From NCBI RefSeq assembly GCF_900129495.1, contig NZ_FQVX01000002.1, positions 806,001-870,000 of the forward strand: 64,000 nucleotides of DNA. The letters run 5' to 3'. This document shows positions 9,270 through 19,557 of the stretch, in pieces. The notes under the pieces are model-generated. The model worked only from the letters and a program-made list of their open reading frames with translations, had not been told where the DNA came from and did no database searches. Made by a program: the position numbers and the translations under genes. The DNA comes from Geodermatophilus nigrescens. Its GTDB lineage: Bacteria; Actinomycetota; Actinomycetes; Mycobacteriales; Geodermatophilaceae. Position 1 is the stretch's first letter; each line of letters starts with the position of its first letter.

Positions 9270-10259
9270 TCAGCCGTGCAGGCGCGCGGTCCAGACCTCG
9301 CCGTCCAGCGTGACGACGTAGGCGGTCCGGCCGACGACCTCCATCGACGTCGGTCGGTCGAACGGCCCGGCCACCGGCGCGAGGCCGCCGTCCCGGGTGA
9401 CCCGCAGCAGCTGCCCGGTATCCGGGTCGGCCGGTGAGCCCTCGATGTTGCCCTCGGTGAACTCGCCCTGCGACAGGGCGAGGACGCCGCCCCGGCCGCG
9501 CTCGACGTCGACCAGCAGCCGCCCGCCCGAGGCGACCTCGCGGACGTCGTCGTCCCCCGGCCGGAAGGCGACCACCCGGCCGTTCTCCGGCAGGTGCGGG
9601 ATCGGCCCGGCCAGCGCGAGCAGGACCCGGTGCCCGGAGGCGGACAGGCCCGTCGGGACGACGTTGCCGAGGGCCAGTACCTCCCTGACGCCGCCGTCGA
9701 GGGTCACGTGCAGCACCCGGTTGTGGTGTCCGTCGGTGACGAGGAAGCCGCCGTGCCAGGACTCCATCGCGTACTGGACGCCGGTGGGGACCTCGATCTC
9801 GAAGCCCTCCGGTGGGTTCGCCTGCGACCAGGTGCCGATGTCGGCGACGACGGTGCAGGTGTGCGGGCCGTCGACGCGGTACACGCCGACGACGTCGTCC
9901 CCGCCGAGGTCGGCGCCGACGAGCGTGACCAGGACGTAGGCGGTGCCGCCCAGGAAGTCGACGTCCATGGCCCCGCCCGGGCCGACCTCCGGCAGCAGGG
10001 GCGGCAGGCAGTCCGCGACCGGAGTGGTCGCGCCGGTGCGGCGGTCGATGCGGGTCAGCTCGCCGGAGGCGGGTTCGGTGACATAGAGGTCGCCGCCCGG
10101 GCCGATCGCGCTGCCCGAGCCGCCGCCGTCCAGGCCGGTCACGAGCAGCTGGGGCTGGACCGTGGCGGCCGGCGGTGCCGCGCCTGCCGCGCCGGGCGCG
10201 GCCACCCCCAGGAGCAGCAGTGCGGCGCCGGCACCGATCACGCGTCGTGGAGTCCCCAC
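9270..10259 (-). CDS. Secreted ScyD/ScyE-family beta-propeller protein
   Basis: A 329-residue exported protein. A Sec-type signal peptide (PRRVIGAGAALLLLG, then AGAA) is followed by about six short beta-rich repeats with motifs such as GPGGDLYVTEP, GPGGAMDV and PTGVQYAM. These match the NHL-like ScyD/ScyE family, named from the scytonemin cluster but widespread in actinobacteria with unknown substrate. The GTG at 10259 was preferred over a start 19 codons earlier because it has a GAGGGG ribosome site and opens directly on the signal peptide. A scytonemin role is not implied, since no pathway genes are nearby. Confidence 0.8.
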   Translation of the reverse strand: MGTPRRVIGAGAALLLLGVAAPGAAGAAPPAATVQPQLLVTGLDGGGSGSAIGPGGDLYVTEPASGELTRIDRRTGATTPVADCLPPLLPEVGPGGAMDVDFLGGTAYVLVTLVGADLGGDDVVGVYRVDGPHTCTVVADIGTWSQANPPEGFEIEVPTGVQYAMESWHGGFLVTDGHHNRVLHVTLDGGVREVLALGNVVPTGLSASGHRVLLALAGPIPHLPENGRVVAFRPGDDDVREVASGGRLLVDVERGRGGVLALSQGEFTEGNIEGSPADPDTGQLLRVTRDGGLAPVAGPFDRPTSMEVVGRTAYVVTLDGEVWTARLHG

Positions 10260-10471
10260 GGTGGTCCCCTCTCCCGAGGCGGTCCCCCGCGGCGCGGCGG
10301 GGTGACGGGTCGTCACCCCGAACCGCCGCGCACCGGAGGGCCGGTCTACTCCCCCGCCGGGCCTCCGGGCGCCGCCGCCGCCGTCGTGCCCGCGGTCCCC
10401 GGCACGGCGGCACGGCTCGTGACCGGATTCAGACGCGCCGCGAACCGGGACACGACGGGGCCCGGTAGCCA

Positions 10472-10504
10472 GCGAGCCCGGACCCCAGGCGGGTCCGGGC
10501 TCGC
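10472..10504 (-). terminator. ctaB terminator hairpin
   Basis: A perfect 14-bp inverted repeat (10472-10485 with 10491-10504, 5-nt loop) starts 15 bp beyond the ctaB stop. The surrounding gap, 10260-10518, otherwise shows only the ScyD-like ribosome site and no gene. Confidence 0.8.
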
Positions 10505-10518
10505 GGCTGAGCGGGAAG

Positions 10519-11433
10519 TCAGACGAGGACGTCGATGGCGATGGCGATCGACAGCAGCGTCATGTGCGTGATCGACACCGAGAACAGCTTCATCGGCCGG
10601 TCGGGCACACCGGCGCGGATGCGGTCGAGCCACTGGTGGGACTCGGCCACGTACCAGGCGCCGAGCAGCCCGCCGCCGATGGCGAAGGCCCAGTCGAGGA
10701 CCGGCGTGATCGACCCCATGAGCAGGGTGGCGCCGAGGGTCGCCCAGGCCCACGCGACCGACTGCCGGCCGACGCTCTCCGGCCCCGCGACCACCGACAG
10801 CATCGGGACGCCCGCGCGGGCGTAGTCCTCGCGGAAACGGCTGGCCAGCGCCCAGAAGTGCGGCATCTGCCAGCAGAAGACGACGGCGAAGAAGGCCAGC
10901 GCCGGCCAGTCGAGCGAGCCGGTCACCGCGGCCCAGCCGATGAGCACCGGTGCCGCGCCCGGGAACGCCCCGAACACCGTGTTGTGCCGGGTCCGGCGCT
11001 TGAGCACCATCGTGTAGACGACGGAGTAGGCCAGGATCGCGACGGCGGCCAGCGCGGTGGCCAGCGGCGTGGTGGCCACCCACAGCAGGGTCAGCGACGC
11101 CGCGGCGAGCACCAGGCCGAACACCAGCGCCGCCCGCGGCGACACCACACCCGACGGGATGGGCCGGTTCGCGGTGCGCGACATGAGCCGGTCGATGTCG
11201 CGGTCGTACCAGCAGTTGAACGTGTTGGCCGCGCCCGCGGCGAACATCCCGCCGACCATCGTGGCGCCCACGAGCCGCCAGGACGGCCAGCCGTCGGCGG
11301 CCATCATCATCGCCGGCAGCGTGGTGACGAGCAGCAGCTCGACGAGCTTGGGCTTGGTCAGCGCGACGTAGGCACCCACCAGGCCGGAGAGCCGGCGGGC
11401 GGAGACGGCCGGTCGCTCGGCGAGCGCCGTCAC
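10519..11433 (-). CDS. ctaB: Protoheme IX farnesyltransferase (heme O synthase)
   Basis: A 304-residue UbiA-family membrane prenyltransferase that adds a farnesyl group to heme B to make heme O, the substrate of CtaA. The first Asp-rich motif NCWYDRDID and the following SRTANRPIPSG are intact, and nine or so hydrophobic helices follow. The GTG at 11433 (opening TALAERPAV, with GAGG upstream) is preferred. An earlier GTG at 11484 would add 17 Arg/Gly/Pro residues and has no ribosome site. A likely minus-strand -10, TACAGT, is at 11534-11529. Confidence 0.93.
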   Translation of the reverse strand: MTALAERPAVSARRLSGLVGAYVALTKPKLVELLLVTTLPAMMMAADGWPSWRLVGATMVGGMFAAGAANTFNCWYDRDIDRLMSRTANRPIPSGVVSPRAALVFGLVLAAASLTLLWVATTPLATALAAVAILAYSVVYTMVLKRRTRHNTVFGAFPGAAPVLIGWAAVTGSLDWPALAFFAVVFCWQMPHFWALASRFREDYARAGVPMLSVVAGPESVGRQSVAWAWATLGATLLMGSITPVLDWAFAIGGGLLGAWYVAESHQWLDRIRAGVPDRPMKLFSVSITHMTLLSIAIAIDVLV

Positions 11434-11583
11434 CTGGTGGCCTCGACCGCGTGCGCGCACGGGCGGCAGGGCACCACCGGGCACGAAGACAGCACGGGGG
11501 TCCCTTCAAACCGTGGATGAACGGACCCACTGTAGCCCTCGGGCACGCCCTGGACCGGGCGGGATGACTAGGGTCTGATCACG

Positions 11584-11611
11584 TTGACGCCGCGCGGACA
11601 GCGGGTAGGGC
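11584..11611 (+). promoter_or_regulatory. Candidate tkt operon promoter
   Basis: TTGACG (11584-11589), a 16-bp spacer and TAGGGC (11606-11611) lie about 150 bp upstream of tkt, in the divergent gap shared with ctaB. A second possible -10, TAGGGT, is at 11569-11574. The leader between promoter and ATG shows no riboswitch that I can recognise. Confidence 0.45.
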
Positions 11612-11763
11612 CGTCGCCGACGACGGAGGGTCTCGGGCCATCGCCGCCCCGGGGACACCCGGGCCCAGCCGACCACCGCGCCCGCGTCGCCCGCCCGGGA
11701 GCACGGGACACCGGTCCCCGGACGGCCCCGCAACGGCCGATCCTCGAGGAGACAGCGCCCGAC

Positions 11764-13983
<2,220 letters not shown>

Positions 13984-14016
13984 GGCCCCGGCCCGGTTCC
14001 AACGGAAGGCACTGAC

Positions 14017-15120
14017 ATGGCACAGAACGAGAACCTGGCGCAGCTGTCGCAGGCGGGCGTCGCCGTCTGGCTCGACGACCTCTCGCGCGACCGCATCCGC
14101 AGCGGCAACCTGCAGTCGCTGGTCGACGAGCGCTCCGTCGTCGGCGTCACCACCAACCCGACGATCTTCGCCGCGGCGATCAGCGGGTCGGACTCCTACG
14201 ACGACCAGGTGCACGCCCTCGCCGTGCGCAAGGTCAGCGTCGAGGAGGCGCTGCGGACCATCACCGCCGCCGACGTCCGCGACGCCTGCGACCTGCTCGC
14301 CCCGGTCGCCCAGCGGCAGCCCGGCGACGGCCGCGTGTCGCTGGAGGTGGCGCCGGGCCTGGCCCACGACACCGACGCGACGGCCGCGGAGGCGGCCCAC
14401 CTGTGGTGGCTCGTCGACCGGCCGAACCTGTTCATCAAGATCCCGGCCACCGAGGCGGGCCTGGCGGCCATCACGACGTCGATCGCCCGGGGCATCAGCG
14501 TCAACGTCACCCTCATCTTCAGCCTCGAGCGGTACCGCGCCGTCATGGACGCCTACCTCTCCGGCCTGGAGCAGCGGCTGGCCGACGACGCCGACGCCGA
14601 CCTGACCCAGATCGCCTCGGTGGCGTCGTTCTTCGTCTCCCGCGTGGACACCGAGATCGACAAGCGGCTGGAGAAGGCCGGTGCCGACCAGCTCAAGGGC
14701 AAGGCGGCGCTCGCCAACGCCCAGCTGGCCTACCAGGCCTACGAGGAGGTCTTCTCCTCCGACCGCTGGAAGGCCCTGGAGGCCAAGGGCGCCCGCCCGC
14801 AGCGGCCGCTGTGGGCCTCGACCGGCGTCAAGGACCCGTCCCTCCCGGACACCCTCTACGTCAGCGAGCTCATCGCCCCCGGCACCGTCAACACGATGCC
14901 GGAGAAGACGCTGCAGGCGTACGCCGACCACGGCGCCGCGGGCACCCCGGTGCAGCAGACCTACGACGACGCGGCCGCGGTCATGAAGTCCGTCGCGGAC
15001 GCCGGCGTGGACCTCGACGACGTCTTCCGCGTCCTCGAGGAGGAGGGCGTGCAGAAGTTCGTCGACTCCTGGGACGAGCTCACCGCCTCGGTGAAGAGCG
15101 AGCTCGAGGACAAGGCGTGA
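14017..15120 (+). CDS. tal: Transaldolase
   Basis: A 367-residue cytosolic enzyme that transfers dihydroxyacetone units between sugar phosphates, linking pentose phosphates to glycolysis. The Schiff-base lysine lies in [11 protein letters not shown], and the [13 protein letters not shown] and [11 protein letters not shown] segments are characteristic of the long actinobacterial form. GGAAGG precedes the ATG. The stop codon overlaps a tiny downstream ORF by GTGA. The pgi gene often found next in other actinobacteria is absent here. Confidence 0.96.
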   Translation: MAQNENLAQLSQAGVAVWLDDLSRDRIRSGNLQSLVDERSVVGVTTNPTIFAAAISGSDSYDDQVHALAVRKVSVEEALRTITAADVRDACDLLAPVAQRQPGDGRVSLEVAPGLAHDTDATAAEAAHLWWLVDRPNLFIKIPATEAGLAAITTSIARGISVNVTLIFSLERYRAVMDAYLSGLEQRLADDADADLTQIASVASFFVSRVDTEIDKRLEKAGADQLKGKAALANAQLAYQAYEEVFSSDRWKALEAKGARPQRPLWASTGVKDPSLPDTLYVSELIAPGTVNTMPEKTLQAYADHGAAGTPVQQTYDDAAAVMKSVADAGVDLDDVFRVLEEEGVQKFVDSWDELTASVKSELEDKA

Positions 15121-15173
15121 CGCTGCTGTCCCAGCACCCCCTCGACGCAGACTCCTTCGACGCGCTCGGCTGA
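15117..15173 (+). CDS. Possible 18-residue ORF coupled to tal
   Basis: A GTG overlapping the tal stop (GTGA) opens a reading frame for 18 residues (starting [10 protein letters not shown], ending DALG) and stops just before a strong hairpin. It may be a leader-like peptide, a relic of a gene once lying between tal and zwf, or chance. I recognise no family. Only the GTGA coupling and the lack of another explanation for the gap support it. Confidence 0.25.
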   Translation: MTLLSQHPLDADSFDALG

Positions 15174-15177
15174 CAGT

Positions 15178-15211
15178 CCGCCCGGCCGGCACAGCGGTGC
15201 CGGCCGGGCGG
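15178..15211 (+). terminator. Hairpin between tal and zwf
   Basis: A perfect 15-bp GC-rich inverted repeat (15178-15192 with 15197-15211, 4-nt loop) lies 58 bp past tal and ends 23 bp before zwf. It may attenuate or partially terminate the operon, or stabilise the tkt-tal message. Confidence 0.7.
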
Positions 15212-15234
15212 CTGCGTCCCCCACAGGAGGGCAC

Positions 15235-16752
15235 ATGATCCCCAACCCGCTGCGCGACCCGCGGGACCGGCGGCTGCCCCGCGTCCCGGAGCCCTGCGCG
15301 CTCGTCGTCTTCGGCATCACCGGCGACCTGGCCCGCAAGAAGCTCCTCCCCGCGGTGTACGACCTGGCCAACCGCGGCCTGCTCCCCACCAACTTCGCCC
15401 TGCTCGGCTTCGCCCGCCGGGACTGGGGCGACCAGGACTTCGCCGAGCTCGCCCGCGACGCCGCCCGCAACGCCGCCCGCACCCCGTGGCGGGAGGAGGT
15501 GTGGGAGCGCCTGGCGGGCAGCGTCCGCTTCGTGCAGGGCTCCTTCGACGACGACAACGCCTTCGACGAGCTCGCCGCCGCGCTCGGCGACCTCGAGAGC
15601 AGCCACGGCATCGGCGGCAACGCCGCGTTCTACCTCTCCATCCCGCCGGCGATGTTCCCGGTCGTGCTCAAGCAGATGGAGCGCACCGGCATGGCCGAGA
15701 GCACGCCGGACCGGTGGCGCCGCGTCGTCGTCGAGAAGCCCTTCGGCACCGACCTCGCCTCCAGCCGCGAGCTCAACGAGCTGGTCGACTCGGTGTTCAG
15801 CGCCGAGGACGTCTTCCGCATCGACCACTACCTGGGCAAGGAGACCGTCCAGAACCTGATGGCGCTGCGGTTCGCCAACGAGCTGTTCGAGCCGGTCTGG
15901 AACGGCCACCACGTCGACTCGGTGCAGATCACCATGGCCGAGGACGTCGGCATCGGCGGCCGTGCGGGCTTCTACGAGAAGACCGGCGCCGCCCGCGACG
16001 TGCTGCAGAACCACCTGCTCCAGCTCCTGGCGCTCACCGCCATGGAGGAGCCGGTCGAGTTCTCCGCCGACGAGATCCGCACCGAGAAGCTCAAGGTGCT
16101 GCGCGCGGTGTCGCTGCCCGAGGACATGCGCCGCTTCGCCGTGCGCGGCCAGTACGAGCAGGGCTGGCTGGCCGGGCAGCGGGCCAAGGGCTACCGGCAG
16201 GAGGAGGGGGTCGACGGCGAGTCGCTCACCGAGACCTACGCCGCCGTCCGCCTCGGCGTGGAGACCCGCCGCTGGGCCGGCGTCCCGTTCTACCTGCGTA
16301 CCGGCAAGCGGCTGCCGCGCCGGGTCACCGAGATCGCGCTGGTGTTCAAGCGGGCCCCGCACCTGCCCTTCGCCGACACCGACACCGAGGAGCTGGGCAA
16401 CAACCAGCTCGTCGTGCGCGTGCAGCCCGACGAGGGCGTGACCCTCAAGTTCGGCTCGAAGGTGCCCGGCAGCGTGATGGAGGTCCGGGACGTGTCCATG
16501 GACTTCCTCTACGGCGAGCAGTTCACCGAGACCAGCCCCGAGGCCTACGAGCGGCTGCTGCTCGACGTGCTGCTGGGCGACGCGACGCTGTTCCCGCGCA
16601 ACGCCGAGGTCGAGGCCTCCTGGGCGGTCATCGACCCGCTCGAGGAGTTCTGGGCCGGGACCACGCCGGAGCCCTACCGGGCCGGCGAGTGGGGGCCGCG
16701 CGCGGCCGACGACATGCTCGCCGCCGAGGGCCGCCGGTGGCGGCGTCCGTGA
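15235..16752 (+). CDS. zwf: Glucose-6-phosphate 1-dehydrogenase
   Basis: A 505-residue enzyme for the first oxidative pentose phosphate step, oxidising glucose 6-phosphate to 6-phosphogluconolactone with NAD(P). The N-terminal Rossmann motif FGITGDLARKKLLPAVYDL and the active-site segment RIDHYLGKETVQN are intact, and the length is typical. AGGAGG lies 6 bp before the ATG. opcA, which activates this enzyme in actinobacteria, follows after 25 bp. Confidence 0.97.
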   Translation: MIPNPLRDPRDRRLPRVPEPCALVVFGITGDLARKKLLPAVYDLANRGLLPTNFALLGFARRDWGDQDFAELARDAARNAARTPWREEVWERLAGSVRFVQGSFDDDNAFDELAAALGDLESSHGIGGNAAFYLSIPPAMFPVVLKQMERTGMAESTPDRWRRVVVEKPFGTDLASSRELNELVDSVFSAEDVFRIDHYLGKETVQNLMALRFANELFEPVWNGHHVDSVQITMAEDVGIGGRAGFYEKTGAARDVLQNHLLQLLALTAMEEPVEFSADEIRTEKLKVLRAVSLPEDMRRFAVRGQYEQGWLAGQRAKGYRQEEGVDGESLTETYAAVRLGVETRRWAGVPFYLRTGKRLPRRVTEIALVFKRAPHLPFADTDTEELGNNQLVVRVQPDEGVTLKFGSKVPGSVMEVRDVSMDFLYGEQFTETSPEAYERLLLDVLLGDATLFPRNAEVEASWAVIDPLEEFWAGTTPEPYRAGEWGPRAADDMLAAEGRRWRRP

Positions 16753-16777
16753 GCGGCACCCGACAGGAGGGAACCCC

Positions 16778-17959
16778 GTGACGACCCTGTGGGACACCAC
16801 CGGCTCGGCCGTGGTGAAGGAGCTGGCCGCCCAGCGGCGGACCGGCGGCGCGGTGCTCTCCGGCGTCGCGCTGACCCTGGTCGTCGTCGCCGACGAGGCC
16901 CGGGTCGCCGAGGCCGAGGAGGCCGCGGCCGGGGCGTCCGAGCAGCACCCCTGCCGGATCCTGGTCGTGGTGCGCCGGCAGATCGACGCGCCGGTCCCCC
17001 GCCTGGACGCCGAGGTGACGATCGGCGGGCGCCTGGGCCCCGGCGAGGCCGTGGTCATGCGCATGTACGGCCGGCTCGCGCTGCACGCGGAGTCGGTCGT
17101 GCTGCCGCTGCTGGCCGCCGACGCCCCGGTGGTCACCTGGTGGCACAGCGACCCGCCGTCGCGGCTGACCACCGACGCGCTCGCCGTGATCGCCGACCGG
17201 CGGATCACCGACAGCGCCTCGGCGGCCGACCAGCTCGCCGCGCTGCGCACCCGGGCGCAGGACTACGCCCCGGGTGACACCGACCTGGCCTGGACGCGCG
17301 CCACCGGCTGGCGCGCCACGCTCACCTCGGCGCTGGACTCCGTCCACGGCCGCCGCGGCGACGCCATCCGGGTGCTCGGCGGCCGGATCGAGGGCGATCC
17401 GGGCGCGGCCACCGCCCAGCTGCTGGCCGGCTGGGTCGAGTCGCGGGCGGGCGCCCGGCTGGAGGTCGTCCCGTCCGCCCGTCACTCGGGCCCGAGCGGC
17501 ATCGACTCGGTGGTGCTGCAGCTCGACCAGGACGAGGAGGTGCGGGTGCACGCCGACCGCCGCGGCGGCGCGGTGATCAGCCAGCCCTACCGCTCCGACG
17601 CCACGATGGCGCTGCCCGACCGCTCGCTGGGCGACCTGCTCGGCGAGGAGCTGCGGCGCCTGGACCCCGACGAGCCCTACGCCGAGGCGCTGGAGGTCAC
17701 CACCGGCGTCGGGGGGTTGGCCGGCCGCGCGTCGGTGCGCTCGCACGTCTGGGTCGACCCGGCGGAGCCGCACGGCGCCGCCGCCCCGGCCGCGCAGGTC
17801 GGCGACGGCAGCCCGCACGGCGAGGCGCCGACCGTCCCGGCCGACTCCGAGGGCGCGGACGAGGTGGCCGAGCACGGCGAGCACGACGTCCCCGACCCGA
17901 CGGCGCCCGAGAGCCGGCCGGAGCAGCCCGAGGAGTCCGAGTCCGGGGCGGTCCGGTGA
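16778..17959 (+). CDS. opcA: OpcA, glucose-6-phosphate dehydrogenase assembly protein
   Basis: A 393-residue cytosolic protein of the OpcA family, which in cyanobacteria and actinobacteria promotes the active oligomer of Zwf. Conserved features are LWDTTGSAVVKEL at the start and VTWWHSDPPSRLT with ARVSDSR-like spacing in the middle. The last 60 residues are acidic and low-complexity and look variable. The GTG start at 16778 has AGGAGG upstream. The stop overlaps pgl by GTGA, consistent with coupled translation. Confidence 0.92.
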   Translation: MTTLWDTTGSAVVKELAAQRRTGGAVLSGVALTLVVVADEARVAEAEEAAAGASEQHPCRILVVVRRQIDAPVPRLDAEVTIGGRLGPGEAVVMRMYGRLALHAESVVLPLLAADAPVVTWWHSDPPSRLTTDALAVIADRRITDSASAADQLAALRTRAQDYAPGDTDLAWTRATGWRATLTSALDSVHGRRGDAIRVLGGRIEGDPGAATAQLLAGWVESRAGARLEVVPSARHSGPSGIDSVVLQLDQDEEVRVHADRRGGAVISQPYRSDATMALPDRSLGDLLGEELRRLDPDEPYAEALEVTTGVGGLAGRASVRSHVWVDPAEPHGAAAPAAQVGDGSPHGEAPTVPADSEGADEVAEHGEHDVPDPTAPESRPEQPEESESGAVR

Positions 17960-18786
17960 CGCTGACCCCCGGCGACCGGATCGTCGAGCGGCTGGCGGAG
18001 ACCACCGAGGGCCCGGTGCCCGACGTCGTGGTCGAACCGGACGCCGAGATGCTGGCGCGGGCCGCGGCCTCGGCGCTGGTGGCGCGGCTGGCCGCCGCCC
18101 AGGCGGTGCACGGGACGGCGTCGGTCGTGCTCACCGGCGGCGGCGTGGGCACCGCGGTGCTGCGGCACGTGGCGGAGCTGGCGCAGGAGCCCGCGCCCGG
18201 TCAGGACGTGGACTGGACCGCCGTCGACGTCTGGTGGGGCGACGAGCGCTTCGTCCCCGCCGACGACGACGAGCGCAACGAGAAGGGCGCCCGCGAGGCG
18301 CTGCTCGACCGGGTCGGCGTGCCCGCCGGCCGGGTGCACGCGATGCCCGCCTCCGACGCCGGCTTCGCCGAGCCCGAGGAGGCGGCCGAGTGGTACGCCG
18401 GGACGCTGGCCGATGCCGCCCGCGACGCCGGCGCCGACGGCCCGCTGCCGCGCTTCGACGTGCTGCTGCTGGGGATGGGCCCCGAGGGCCACGTGGCGTC
18501 GATCTTCCCCGGCGCCCCCGCCGTCGCCGATGAGCGGCCGGTGGTGGCGGTGCGCGACTGCCCGAAGCCGCCGCCGACCCGGGTGAGCCTGGGCTTCTCC
18601 GCGATCAGCACCGCCGAGGAGGTCTGGCTGCTGGTGTCCGGGGAGGGCAAGGCGGAGGCGGTGGCGCGGGCCCTGGGCGGCGCCGACCGCAGCGAGGTCC
18701 CGGCCGCGGGCGTCCGCGGGCGGCAGGCCACGCGCTGGCTGCTCGACGCCGGCGCGGCCGGGCAGCTCCCCGGAGCCGGGGAGTAG
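17956..18786 (+). CDS. pgl: 6-phosphogluconolactonase
   Basis: A 276-residue DevB/SOL-type lactonase that hydrolyses 6-phosphogluconolactone, the Zwf product. Motifs are VVLTGGGVG near the N-terminus, WWGDERFVPADD and the phosphate-site LLGMGPEGHVASIFPG. It is the last gene of the tkt-tal-zwf-opcA-pgl operon, overlaps opcA by 4 bp and is followed within 10 bp by a hairpin. Confidence 0.95.
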   Translation: MTLTPGDRIVERLAETTEGPVPDVVVEPDAEMLARAAASALVARLAAAQAVHGTASVVLTGGGVGTAVLRHVAELAQEPAPGQDVDWTAVDVWWGDERFVPADDDERNEKGAREALLDRVGVPAGRVHAMPASDAGFAEPEEAAEWYAGTLADAARDAGADGPLPRFDVLLLGMGPEGHVASIFPGAPAVADERPVVAVRDCPKPPPTRVSLGFSAISTAEEVWLLVSGEGKAEAVARALGGADRSEVPAAGVRGRQATRWLLDAGAAGQLPGAGE

Positions 18787-18794
18787 GAACGGGG

Positions 18795-18824
18795 GCCCGG
18801 CGCCGCCGGCGGGCGGCGCCGGGC
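18795..18824. terminator. Bidirectional terminator, pgl and rbpA
   Basis: A perfect 13-bp inverted repeat (18795-18807 with 18812-18824, 4-nt loop) lies between the convergent stops of pgl and rbpA and so can serve both. Confidence 0.8.
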
Positions 18825-18830
18825 CGGGGC

Positions 18831-19172
18831 TCAGGCGCCGCGGCGCGCCCGGAGCTTGGCGAGGGCCTCCTCGAGGAGGGCGTCGCCGTCGGCGTCGCTG
18901 CGCCGCTCGCGCACGTAGGCGAGGTGGGTCTTGTAGGGCTCGGTGCGCGGCGCCGGGGGCGGCGCCGCCGAGTCCTGGCCGGCGGGGAGGCCGCAGCGCG
19001 GGCAGTCCCACAGCTCGGGCACCTCGGCGTCGGCGGCGAAGGCCACCCGCGTCTCGTGGCCCTGGCTGCACCAGTAGCCGATCCGCAGTCGCGGCGCTGC
19101 CTCGCCGCGCTCGGCCTCTCCCATCGGACCCGCACCGACCCGCGTACCCCGGATCGCGTTCCCACCAGCCAC
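18831..19172 (-). CDS. rbpA: RNA polymerase-binding protein RbpA
   Basis: A 113-residue actinobacterial transcription factor that binds group 1 and 2 sigma factors and RNA polymerase and stabilises open promoters. The conserved N-terminus GGNAIRGTRVGAGPMGE (contacts near the -10) and the C-terminal sigma-interaction segment YKTHLAYVRERRS are both present. A probable zinc site is C35-x3-H39 with C57-x2-C60. The GTG at 19172 opens exactly on the conserved N-terminus. Its presence is a strong marker for Actinobacteria. Confidence 0.97.
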   Translation of the reverse strand: MAGGNAIRGTRVGAGPMGEAERGEAAPRLRIGYWCSQGHETRVAFAADAEVPELWDCPRCGLPAGQDSAAPPPAPRTEPYKTHLAYVRERRSDADGDALLEEALAKLRARRGA

Positions 19173-19200
19173 GAGCGCCCCCCTCAGGACCGTGCTGCAC

Positions 19201-19231
19201 GCGGTGCGGGACGCACCGCCCGGGCAGTCTA
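19201..19231 (-). promoter_or_regulatory. rbpA promoter -10 and leader hairpin
   Basis: TAGACT on the minus strand at 19231-19226 is a good -10 match. An 8-bp hairpin, GCGGTGCG with CGCACCGC (19201-19219), would form at the start of the resulting leader. The leader runs roughly 45 nt to the GTG. Confidence 0.45.
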
Positions 19232-19288
19232 TGGCCTCGGGGGTGTTCCCTCGATCACGATTTCGCGGCGGAGGTGGGGCCCGGGGCC

Positions 19289-19522
19289 TCAGACCTTGAG
19301 CAGGATCCCCAGGGTCACGATGCAGACCACCCAGATGACGCCGGTGAAGACCGTCAGGCGGTTGAGGTTCTTCTCGACCACCGAGGAGCCGGCCAGCTGG
19401 GAGGAGACGGCGCCGCCGAACATCGAGGACAGGCCGCCGCCCTTGCCCCGGTGCAGCAGGATCAGCACCACGAGCAGCACGCTGGTGAGGACCAGCAGCA
19501 CGTTGAGGACGAGCTCGACCAT
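19289..19522 (-). CDS. secG: SecG translocase subunit
   Basis: A 77-residue membrane subunit of the SecYEG preprotein channel. There are two transmembrane segments (about residues 3-23 and 57-75) around the conserved cytoplasmic loop RGKGGGLSSMFGG. The ATG at 19522 gives a standard length, and the much longer in-frame extension reads through the neighbouring gene's antisense space. It lies 35 bp downstream of the lipoprotein gene and belongs to the gap-pgk-tpi-secG arrangement common in actinobacteria. Confidence 0.95.
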   Translation of the reverse strand: MVELVLNVLLVLTSVLLVVLILLHRGKGGGLSSMFGGAVSSQLAGSSVVEKNLNRLTVFTGVIWVVCIVTLGILLKV

Positions 19523-19557
19523 GGCACCAGCGTAACCGGTGGCCTCCCGGCCTCCGA

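Noticed and set aside
9270-10259. Scytonemin biosynthesis gene
   Set aside because: Only the family name suggests it; no pathway gene is near and the family is widespread in non-producers.
19226-19250. A SigR-type promoter for rbpA (GGGAAC motif)
   Set aside because: rbpA is a SigR target in Streptomyces, but no GTT is found 18-19 bp downstream here.
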